Below, one piece after another: positions 1-4,733 of a DNA stretch of 6,320 nt; within the stretch, counting starts at the first letter, position 1, and each line of letters opens with the position of its first letter. The notes beneath the pieces were generated by a model. It was not told where the DNA came from, searched no databases, and saw only the letters and a list, made by a program, of their open reading frames with translations. The DNA lies in assembly GCA_017964345.1 (NCBI GenBank), contig JAGCSD010000163.1, positions 1-6,320 on the forward strand, read 5' to 3'. The translations under genes and the position numbers were made by a program. This stretch comes from Clostridia bacterium (lineage in GTDB: Bacteria; Bacillota; Clostridia; Christensenellales; QALW01).

Positions 1-351
1 CAGACGACCAACAACCGTATGGAATTGACCGCCGCGATCGAAGCGTTAAAGCTCTTGACGGAACCTTGCCGCGTCAACCTGTATTCGGACAGCTCGTATC
101 TGGTCAACGCTTTCACGCAAGGCTGGATATTCGGCTGGAAGAAAAAGGGTTGGAAAAAGGGAAGTGGGGAAGTGCCCAATAAGGACTTGTGGCAGGAACT
201 CTACGATTTGTGCCGTACGCATACCGTGAATTTTATCAAGGTAAAAGGGCACGCCGATAACGAATATAACAACCGCTGTGATAAACTGGCTACCGGCGAG
301 ATCAAAAAGCGGAAGAAGACGGAAAATAACGACGAAACCACTAACAAATAG
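1..351 (+). CDS. rnhA: Ribonuclease HI, 3' part (5' end outside window)
   Basis: The reading frame is open from base 1 to the TAG at 349-351 (116 residues visible). RNase HI cuts the RNA strand of RNA/DNA hybrids in the cytoplasm, for example in R-loops and at primers. The fragment opens with TTNNRMEL, the family motif carrying the second catalytic acid (E8 of the fragment, E48 in E. coli). It continues with YSDSSYL (D30, equivalent to D70), KVKGHAD (H84, equivalent to H124) and RCDKLA (D94, equivalent to D134). Only the first catalytic Asp and roughly 40 N-terminal residues are missing, which fits truncation by the window edge and a normal protein of about 155 residues. The GWKKKGW stretch matches the basic protrusion of the E. 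coli-type enzyme. The tail after residue 100 is a Lys/Asn/Glu-rich extension with no known role. The methionine at base 19 lies inside the conserved motif and is not the start. A terminator follows directly, so this is the last gene of its transcript. Confidence 0.95.
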   Translation, partial: QTTNNRMELTAAIEALKLLTEPCRVNLYSDSSYLVNAFTQGWIFGWKKKGWKKGSGEVPNKDLWQELYDLCRTHTVNFIKVKGHADNEYNNRCDKLATGEIKKRKKTENNDETTNK

Positions 352-353
352 TG

Positions 354-381
354 AAAAACGGCTGAAATCAGCCGTTTTTTT
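354..381 (+). terminator. Intrinsic terminator after rnhA, probably bidirectional
   Basis: A perfect stem starts three bases after the rnhA stop codon: AAAAACGGCTG (354-364), loop AAAT, CAGCCGTTTTT (369-379), running on into further T residues. The GC-rich core followed by a T-run is a textbook rho-independent terminator. Read on the minus strand the same stem is followed by five T residues, so it could also stop a transcript coming from the minus-strand promoter at 766-794. Confidence 0.9.
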
Positions 382-408
382 ACGAAAAAAACTGTTTTTT
401 GCAGTCAA

Positions 409-420
409 CTATTCGCAAAA
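409..420. repeat. Isolated copy of the palindrome arm found upstream of the recombinase
   Basis: CTATTCGCAAAA at 409-420 is the exact inverse of TTTTGCGAATAG at 891-902. It is also a direct copy (14 of 15 bases over 406-420 against 870-884) of the left arm of the 874-901 palindrome. No matching right arm is present here, so it is a half-site. Its role is unknown; it could be an extra protein-binding half-site, one end of a former element, or chance. Confidence 0.45.
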
Positions 421-561
421 TACTTACTTGTTGCTTGACAAAAGACGGGAACAGAACACGTTTTATTTGGCAAAAGGAAGTGGTATCGACCGATTCCGTT
501 GGATGTTAGAAAAGAACATTCATTTCTATATCCTAAAATGAGACCGTTAAATAAGCGCAGC

Positions 562-759
562 GCGGTTTGCGAAATCTGTCAGCGGAGTGGTTCGCCTGCA
601 AACAACGCGTGCGTGATTATTTGATCGGACGCCGGGTTATTATCCGCTTTATAATCAAAACGCTGTCGGAGAACACGGCAAAAAAGAAGAATCTGCCGGC
701 GGGGAGTTAAAAAAACGCTACAATCAATCATCCCAGTGCCAGGCGCAAATTCCGCAATC
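562..759 (-). ncRNA. Candidate structured RNA read from the minus strand
   Basis: The minus-strand promoter at 766-794 predicts a start near 759. The transcript would begin with GCGGAATTTGCG (755-744), which can pair with CGCAAACCGC (571-562) leaving only an AA bulge, closing a domain of about 195 nt. Inside are a hairpin CGGCA/TGCCG around 675-697 and a stem GCG-UUU-UGAUUAU with AUAAUCACGC. The size, single closing stem and dedicated promoter are reminiscent of 6S-type RNAs, but I recognise no conserved 6S sequence and see no terminator directly at the 3' side. The transcript could instead run on to the bidirectional terminator at 354-381 (about 400 nt). No RNase P, tmRNA, SRP or T-box signature was seen. 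The structure is an inference from hand pairing only. Confidence 0.22.
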
Positions 760-765
760 ATTATA

Positions 766-794
766 TTTATATTCGAGTCAAATAATCTTGTCAA
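766..794 (-). promoter_or_regulatory. Sigma-A-type promoter facing the long intergenic region
   Basis: On the minus strand TTGACA (794-789) is followed by exactly 17 bases and TATAAA (771-766). That is a perfect -35 box with optimal spacing and a -10 box one base off consensus. It points away from the recombinase, into a region with no credible protein gene, which suggests an RNA gene or an antisense transcript. It lies back to back with the plus-strand promoter at 836-864. Confidence 0.45.
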
Positions 795-835
795 ACTACA
801 AATGATTGAATTATCACATTTATGCGGAAAACCCC

Positions 836-864
836 TTGACAAACCCGCTAAAACACGCTAAAAT
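836..864 (+). promoter_or_regulatory. Sigma-A promoter of the recombinase gene
   Basis: TTGACA (836-841), a 17-base spacer and TAAAAT (859-864) form a near-consensus vegetative promoter. The predicted start is near base 871, giving a leader of about 70 nt before the ATG at 943. The leader begins with the 874-901 palindrome, so a protein bound there would overlap the start of transcription. Confidence 0.75.
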
Positions 865-865
865 A
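846..865. repeat. Tandem 10-bp repeat inside the recombinase promoter
   Basis: CGCTAAAACA (846-855) is followed directly by CGCTAAAATA (856-865), matching at 9 of 10 bases. The second unit contains the -10 box. One-helical-turn spacing would suit a regulator contacting two direct half-sites, but no known regulator motif is recognised. Confidence 0.4.
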
Positions 866-873
866 TACTCAAG

Positions 874-901
874 TATTCGCAAAACTTGTCTTTTGCGAAT
901 A
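874..901. repeat. Perfect 11-6-11 bp palindrome upstream of the recombinase (dif-like or operator)
   Basis: The left arm TATTCGCAAAA (874-884) and the right arm TTTTGCGAATA (891-901) are perfect inverse complements around the 6-base centre CTTGTC. Total length is 28 bp with 11-6-11 spacing, the geometry of bacterial dif sites bound by Xer recombinases. It lies 41 bp before the start of a Xer-family gene; in streptococci the XerS target site also lies next to its recombinase gene. The arms do not resemble the classical dif consensus and are fully symmetric. It sits at about +4 to +31 of the predicted transcript, so it could also be a repressor operator or a 5' mRNA hairpin. The structure is seen directly; the function is inferred. 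Confidence 0.6.
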
Positions 902-927
902 GATTAGAGAATATCCCCTGCGCATTG

Positions 928-934
928 AAAGGAG
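928..934 (+). promoter_or_regulatory. Ribosome binding site that sets the recombinase start
   Basis: AAAGGAG (928-934) lies 8 bases before the ATG at 943. The upstream in-frame TTG at 886 lies inside the palindrome and has no Shine-Dalgarno sequence, so the ATG at 943 is preferred. Confidence 0.85.
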
Positions 935-942
935 TTTTCCCC

Positions 943-1974
943 ATGGATTCGTACTTTTTAGAACGCAGTCAAAAGAGTATGCGGAAGCTCAAGGAAATTG
1001 AAAAGGAACTCCCCGACTTCTGTTCTTTGCTTTTCGCCGGCATTCAAAACACGACCGGACCGCTGACGCGCCTGAATTACGGCTATGATCTGCGCCTCTT
1101 TTTTTCGTGGCTTTCGGGTGAAAAAAACCGCCCCGTCAAGGAGCTTACGCTTAACGATCTGCAATCCCTTACCGTGCATGACCTGGAACGGTATATGCAA
1201 TATATTTCGCTCTATGAAAACGACGAGAATAAACTGGTGGAAAACCGCGAACGCGGTCTTTCCCGTAAAATCGCGTCGATCCGCATGATGTTCAAGTATT
1301 TCTACAAGCGCGGTGATTTGGAATCTAACGTCGCTTCCCTGCTCGATCTGCCAAAGCTTCACGAAAAAGCGATCATCCGTTTGGAAGTGGACGAGGTCGC
1401 AAAACTCTTGGACGAAGTCGAAACCGGTGAAGGCATGAGCGAAACGCAGAAACGCTTCCATCATCAGACCAAAACGCGCGATCTGGCAATGCTGACGCTG
1501 TTTTTAGGCACAGGCATCCGTATCAGCGAGTGCGTCGGGCTGAATACCGACGACGTGGATTTCAAGAATCTGAGCATCCGCGTCACGCGCAAGGGCGGCA
1601 ATCAGTCCGTACTGTTCATGTCCCCGGAAGTCACCGATGCCATGTCGTCTTATGCCAGGGAACGCGCAGAATGGAAGGGTGCCGACTCCCCCGCCTTTTT
1701 TCTCTCTCTGCAAGGAGAACGCATCTCCGTGCGTACGGTACAGAAGCTCGTCAAAAAATACGCGGCGATCATTGCACCGCTCAAGCACATCACACCGCAC
1801 AAGCTGCGTTCCACCTACGGCACGACTCTCTACCGCGAAACCGGCGATATATACCTTGTCGCCGATGTTTTGGGGCACAAGGACGTGAACACCACACGTA
1901 AGCATTATGCCGCGCAGGCGGAGGAAAACCGCCGTCTTGCGGCACAAAGCGTCAAATTACGGGATAAAGAATAA
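943..1974 (+). CDS. Xer-family tyrosine recombinase, XerS-like
   Basis: This 343-residue site-specific recombinase is predicted to cut and rejoin DNA through a covalent 3'-phosphotyrosine. Residues about 40-125 form the N-terminal SAM-like DNA-binding domain (LTRLNYGYDLRLFFSWL). Residues about 145-330 form the catalytic domain. The complete active site is visible: R193 (GTGIRISE), K217 (TRKGG), H286 and R289 (HKLR), H312 (LGHKD) and nucleophile Y322 (RKHY). An insert between the two domains (about 155-178) and the total length resemble XerS, the single recombinase of streptococci, more than XerC or XerD (about 300 residues). The C-terminal helix after Y322 would dock onto a neighbouring subunit. 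It has its own strong promoter and a palindromic leader, and converges with spoVT. No phage or transposon genes lie nearby, which favours a chromosome-resolution or other resident role over an integrase. XerC/XerD-like or element-borne integrase identity cannot be excluded. Confidence 0.9.
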   Translation: MDSYFLERSQKSMRKLKEIEKELPDFCSLLFAGIQNTTGPLTRLNYGYDLRLFFSWLSGEKNRPVKELTLNDLQSLTVHDLERYMQYISLYENDENKLVENRERGLSRKIASIRMMFKYFYKRGDLESNVASLLDLPKLHEKAIIRLEVDEVAKLLDEVETGEGMSETQKRFHHQTKTRDLAMLTLFLGTGIRISECVGLNTDDVDFKNLSIRVTRKGGNQSVLFMSPEVTDAMSSYARERAEWKGADSPAFFLSLQGERISVRTVQKLVKKYAAIIAPLKHITPHKLRSTYGTTLYRETGDIYLVADVLGHKDVNTTRKHYAAQAEENRRLAAQSVKLRDKE

Positions 1975-1979
1975 GCGCT

Positions 1980-2522
1980 TTACTGCGATTGGTTTCCTAA
2001 AAAATACGCCGCCGTTTCGGCGTTTTTATAGGCGGCATCCGTCAAGGTTTCGTTTTGCGAAGTAAGAATGACGGCGCCTAAGACGTCACCTCCGCCGATG
2101 ATCGGCATAATGCACTGCGAGGCGTATTCGTTTTTATCGTTTTCCGTCAGCGGGATCGGCACTTCCCTGCCGGATTTTTCTTTTTTAACACCCTTGCGCT
2201 GATCCATGCTTTTCTGCAGCTGTGCCGACAGCGGCTGACCGAGCAAGTCTTTTTTCCCCTGTCCGCTTGCCGCCAGCACCGTATCTTTATCGGTTATGAC
2301 CGCCGTACATCCGATGGTGTGATAGATCGAATCGGCGAACTCGCGCACATACGGCTCCATCTCCCCTATCACCGAATATTTTTTCAGTATGACGCCGCCG
2401 TCTTGATCGGTATAAATTTCAAGCGGGTCGCCTTCGCGAAAATGCAGTGTTCTGCGGATCTCCTTGGGAATGACCACGCGTCCCAACTCATCGATTCTTC
2501 TGACAATACCGGTTGCTTTCAT
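1980..2522 (-). CDS. spoVT: Stage V sporulation protein T, AbrB-like transcription factor
   Basis: SpoVT is a DNA-binding regulator that in Bacillus tunes sigma-G-dependent genes in the forespore and so affects spore coat, germination and resistance. The 180-residue product matches the family length (178 in B. subtilis). Residues 1-50 are the swapped-hairpin AbrB domain with the hallmark MKATGIVRRIDELGRVVIPK and EGDPLEI. Residues about 55-178 form the GAF-like ligand or oligomerisation domain, including VITDKD, MDQRKGV and GAVILTSQ. A second ATG lies just upstream at 2523-2525. The inner ATG is chosen because it sits 8 bases from the AAAGGAG site and reproduces the family start MKATG; the outer one is 5 bases away and would add one Met. 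The stop is only 5 bp from that of the convergent recombinase. A sigma-G-like promoter precedes it, consistent with forespore expression. The GAF ligand, if any, is unknown. Confidence 0.96.
   Translation of the reverse strand: MKATGIVRRIDELGRVVIPKEIRRTLHFREGDPLEIYTDQDGGVILKKYSVIGEMEPYVREFADSIYHTIGCTAVITDKDTVLAASGQGKKDLLGQPLSAQLQKSMDQRKGVKKEKSGREVPIPLTENDKNEYASQCIMPIIGGGDVLGAVILTSQNETLTDAAYKNAETAAYFLGNQSQ
2006..2027. terminator. Terminator-like hairpin within the 3' end of spoVT, for the recombinase transcript
   Basis: ACGCCG (2006-2011), loop CCGTTT and CGGCGT (2018-2023) are followed by TTTT on the plus strand. It lies about 30 bases past the recombinase stop and is the only terminator-like structure there. 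On the minus strand the stem is followed by A and six T residues, so it is formally bidirectional, but stopping there would cut the spoVT message before its stop codon. The same bases encode the SpoVT residues NAETAAYFL, so part of the structure may be forced by coding. Confidence 0.45.
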
Positions 2523-2578
2523 CATATTTTCTCCTTTATACGCCTCTGTTCGTTTATTAGTGTTGCCGTTTTTGAAGA

Positions 2579-2609
2579 AAATATGAAATTTTCCGCATGA
2601 AACCTATTC
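2579..2609 (-). promoter_or_regulatory. Possible sigma-G promoter of spoVT
   Basis: On the minus strand GAATA (2609-2605), a 19-base spacer and CATATTT (2585-2579) resemble the B. subtilis sigma-G consensus, GHATR and CATNHTA. The -35 matches fully, the -10 misses the last base, and the spacer is one base longer than usual. spoVT is a known sigma-G target in Bacillus, which supports the call. No vegetative promoter was seen in this 92-base gap. Confidence 0.45.
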
Positions 2610-2614
2610 TTCTG

Positions 2615-4273
2615 TTATTGCAGTTCAAAGAACGCGTAGGAACGAATTTGATCGAGCGTGCAAATCAGTGTTTGACCTTCCAACGTTGCATGCGCGGTAG
2701 TGTTTGATAACAGCAAAACAGGTTTTTTGTCGGGAATGTCCGGCAGCGAGAAAGTAAAGGTATGCTGATCGTTACATTCACGAAACAGGAGCAGATACGA
2801 ATGCTTGCCAACGGCATAAAAGCCCGTCCAGGCGCGTCCGGAGGGACAAAGTCCGATCGGCAGAATATCAGCATCGGCAAGATTGGCGCGATGTTCTTTC
2901 CATACCGAAAGAATGTGTTTCAGTGCGTTTTGCTGTGCGGGCGTTAAAAACTGTATTTCCATCCAAAAGAGCGGGCAGGAAAGCATGACCGACGCAAACA
3001 GATAGTCCACAGAGTAGCGCGCCGGTGCAAACGGATCGTCCTGTAAGTAGCAATCCTGATTCAAAAGCGGATTGACTATCTCCATTTGCAGTCGTCCGGG
3101 CGGCACAAAACTCGACAACTGCCACAGGTTCTTCAATGTTCGATGCGGAAACGCGTTGCTCCATTTGGTATAGCGGTTTTCCATAAAAAGCGTATCGTAC
3201 GGTGCGCTTACAAAAAAGCCGAGGCGTTTGTCGTTGGTCACGTCAAGTTCGACCGAAACGTCGTTGCCGAGCGCATAAAGGCTGTTCAGGAGCGTTTGCA
3301 TCGCATCAAAAGCCTTTTTTGTGTGAATAAAGAGCATATCCAGCTTAAAATAACGGACGCCCCACTCCCGGTAGGCGCGCGTCAATACGGTTATGTCGCG
3401 TTCCAGAAGTGCAAAATCATCCCGTGCGTCAGGCGCGAACCACAGTCCGAGCTTCACACCACGTTCTTTTGCATACGCCGAGAGCGGCGACAACCCGTTC
3501 GGAAATCGCTCCGGATGAATGTCCCAAAAATCCCCCTCAAAGATGCGCTGACCGGCTTTGTTTCGGCGGCAATCCGATGTATTCCCTTTCTGCCAGCCGT
3601 CGTCGATCTGCACGACGTCCACGCCGAGCGCTTGCGCGGTGTCGATTTCCCGCTGAATGAACGCTTCGTTTACGCGCAGCCAGCAGTTGCGATCACCCCA
3701 AGTGTTGGACATGGTGTGAAGCGATCGCGTGTGCAAAACACGCTTTTGCCACAAACGGCACAGACGCTCGCCCTCGCCAATGCGGAAAAAGCCGGCAACA
3801 AAGCCGTAGGAGTCGGTCTGAAGCGTCAGAAGATGCTTTTCAATGTGCAGATTCGGCGTCACGTAATCCGGCGTTAATGGAATGAATACAAGACATTCCC
3901 CTGTTTCATCATTTTCAAGAATAAAAAGATTGCCCGTAGCGTTAAGCGGTCGAGGATCAAATAAAAACTGTGTGTTATCCGTAACAAACGTGTCGTGCAC
4001 GTCGGTCAATGTGTTCAGCTTGACTGATCGCACACGCCAGTGCGGGCGCAAAAGCGGAAATGCGGGCGTGCCGTCAAAAGCAAGCACTTCAAAAAGCGGC
4101 AGATCGCGCCATAAACGTACCGTTCTGTATACGGTCGAACCGGTAAGTGTCAGAATGACGGCGTTCTCTTCCGGCGTTTGTGTGAAATCATCCACACCTT
4201 CAAAGGTGTAGGAAAACACCTCATTTGTTACGGTTAAAGCGGCGTTTTTGATCCGGCAGTGTACAGTATTCAT
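2615..4273 (-). CDS. GH36-type alpha-galactosidase-like glycoside hydrolase
   Basis: The 552-residue product has the three-part build of GH36/clan D enzymes. An N-terminal beta-sandwich (about 1-180) is followed by a TIM barrel from about 188 (NTWGDRNCW) to about 455 and a small C-terminal beta domain. Barrel landmarks are VVQIDDGWQ (D224-D225, a sugar-binding strand end), KLGLWFAPD and YFKLDML, where D312 matches the catalytic nucleophile of the KWD motif. ELDVTNDKRLGFF and FMENRYTKW follow. The usual GH36 acid/base motif (RxGxD or GGGRFD) is not recognisable, so the acid/base residue is unassigned; E365 and D348 are candidates. The family removes terminal alpha-galactose from raffinose-type sugars or galactosides, but the substrate here is not proven. 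The protein lacks a signal peptide and membrane segments, so it is probably cytoplasmic and would need an importer, none of which is adjacent. The start at 4273 has AAAGGGG 6 bases upstream. It is shorter than classical GH36 enzymes of about 700 residues. Read-through into spoVT is possible. Confidence 0.8.
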   Translation of the reverse strand: MNTVHCRIKNAALTVTNEVFSYTFEGVDDFTQTPEENAVILTLTGSTVYRTVRLWRDLPLFEVLAFDGTPAFPLLRPHWRVRSVKLNTLTDVHDTFVTDNTQFLFDPRPLNATGNLFILENDETGECLVFIPLTPDYVTPNLHIEKHLLTLQTDSYGFVAGFFRIGEGERLCRLWQKRVLHTRSLHTMSNTWGDRNCWLRVNEAFIQREIDTAQALGVDVVQIDDGWQKGNTSDCRRNKAGQRIFEGDFWDIHPERFPNGLSPLSAYAKERGVKLGLWFAPDARDDFALLERDITVLTRAYREWGVRYFKLDMLFIHTKKAFDAMQTLLNSLYALGNDVSVELDVTNDKRLGFFVSAPYDTLFMENRYTKWSNAFPHRTLKNLWQLSSFVPPGRLQMEIVNPLLNQDCYLQDDPFAPARYSVDYLFASVMLSCPLFWMEIQFLTPAQQNALKHILSVWKEHRANLADADILPIGLCPSGRAWTGFYAVGKHSYLLLFRECNDQHTFTFSLPDIPDKKPVLLLSNTTAHATLEGQTLICTLDQIRSYAFFELQ

Positions 4274-4304
4274 GTGATTCCCCTTTCTGCGCGTTCTGAT
4301 TTAT

Positions 4305-4314
4305 TTTGCGCAAA
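4305..4314. promoter_or_regulatory. 10-bp palindrome in the hydrolase leader, possible operator
   Basis: TTTGCGCAAA is a perfect palindrome with a central CG, lying about 32-41 bases before the hydrolase ATG. A CG centre is typical of operators bound by LacI/GalR-family sugar regulators, and a sugar hydrolase would be a fitting target. It is short and does not match the CcpA cre consensus well, so the call is tentative. Confidence 0.25.
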
Positions 4315-4397
4315 TGCTGTTCATGGAAGAATGAGAAGATCAGTACAGTGTGCGTAATGACCGCCATGGGAGCGCAGAGCCCGTCATAGACGACCCG

Positions 4398-4403
4398 ATT
4401 ATA
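4398..4403 (-). promoter_or_regulatory. Possible -10 box of the hydrolase gene
   Basis: The minus strand shows a perfect TATAAT at 4403-4398. No good -35 box lies 16-19 bases upstream (the 17-base position reads GGCATC), so use of this promoter would need an activator. The predicted leader of about 118 nt would include the TTTGCGCAAA palindrome. Confidence 0.3.
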
Positions 4404-4585
4404 TTTTTGTTGTGACTGAGGATGCCGTTAAATAGGTTTGAAAAAAACGGCAGTTCCGCACAGGACGCAGGCGACGTACTGTCCCGGCAGAATGAAGTGC
4501 AGAAAAGCAAAGAAATTTTGACACCGTATTTAGAAACAGGATCATGGTAATATTCACTTTGATTTTACCACAAAAATTCGTTTGC

Positions 4586-4606
4586 CGCAAGAATTTTTTT
4601 CTTGCG
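4586..4606. repeat. Perfect 8-bp hairpin in the divergent intergenic region
   Basis: CGCAAGAA (4586-4593), a T5 loop and TTCTTGCG (4599-4606) form a perfect stem. Neither strand has a T-run after the stem, so it is not a standard terminator. It lies about 60 bases before the ABC gene's -35 box and could be a regulator site or a structural element of a minus-strand transcript. Confidence 0.4.
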
Positions 4607-4668
4607 TGATGCTGCTTCCGCGTCGTTTTGACGGCGCTGTTTTTCTATCATCCGCAAATAGTTTTCGA

Positions 4669-4696
4669 TTGACTAAGAACGAAAAAGTATTATAAT
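4669..4696 (+). promoter_or_regulatory. Sigma-A promoter of the ABC exporter gene
   Basis: TTGACT (4669-4674), a 16-base spacer and TATAAT (4691-4696) give a near-consensus vegetative promoter. Transcription would start near 4703, leaving a leader of about 30 nt that carries the AGGAGGAG ribosome binding site (4717-4724). Confidence 0.75.
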
Positions 4697-4733
4697 AGTT
4701 GTATGTATCTTACCATAGGAGGAGTTTTTTACG

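Larger units (their letters stand above)
382..835. other. Long intergenic stretch with no recognisable gene
   Basis: About 450 bases lie between the rnhA terminator and the recombinase promoter. Open frames here are short, lack ribosome binding sites and resemble no family I recognise. The longest run is about 60 codons without a start around 620-800 on the plus strand; an 87-codon minus-strand frame also starts upstream of the only minus-strand promoter. The DNA contains a minus-strand promoter at 766-794, paired segments that could close a structured RNA (562-571 with 744-755), and a single copy of the recombinase-palindrome arm at 409-420. It may hold a small RNA gene or gene remnants; neither is proven. 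Confidence 0.5.
4274..4733. other. Divergent intergenic region, no gene recognised
   Basis: These 460 bases separate the divergently read hydrolase and ABC genes. Frames are short and lack ribosome binding sites. Visible structure includes a 7-bp inverted repeat TGCCGTT (4423-4429) and AACGGCA (4446-4452), the 8-bp hairpin at 4586-4606, and a bulged stem around CGTC/GACG (4619-4636) followed by five T residues (4640-4644). That last stem looks like a weak plus-strand terminator although no plus-strand gene precedes it. Promoter elements face both ways, at 4398-4403 and 4669-4696. Nothing matches a riboswitch, T-box or known small RNA that I can recognise. Confidence 0.5.

Noticed and set aside
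435..466. TTGACA followed by TTTTAT as a plus-strand promoter
   Set aside because: The spacer would be 20 bases and the -10 box is poor; nothing credible lies directly downstream.
278..541. Plus-strand 87-codon frame overlapping the end of rnhA
   Set aside because: It overlaps rnhA in another frame and runs through the terminator, and its basic, low-complexity product resembles nothing known.
562..759. Assignment of the intergenic RNA candidate to RNase P, tmRNA, SRP RNA or a T-box leader
   Set aside because: None of the conserved core motifs of these RNAs could be found on either strand.
579..842. Minus-strand 87-codon frame in the intergenic region
   Set aside because: Its start lies upstream of the only minus-strand promoter, there is no ribosome binding site, and the product has no recognisable motif.
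409..902. MITE or insertion element bounded by the 12-bp inverted repeats
   Set aside because: No target-site duplication is visible outside the repeats and no transposase is present; kept only as an alternative reading of the repeats.
886..942. Upstream TTG start for the recombinase, adding 19 residues
   Set aside because: The TTG lies inside the palindrome, has no Shine-Dalgarno sequence and adds no family-like sequence. The ATG at 943 has AAAGGAG at ideal spacing.
3086..3877. Long 263-codon plus-strand frame opposite the hydrolase
   Set aside because: It is an antisense shadow of the GH36 gene, with basic, Arg/Val-rich composition, no ribosome binding site and no family resemblance.
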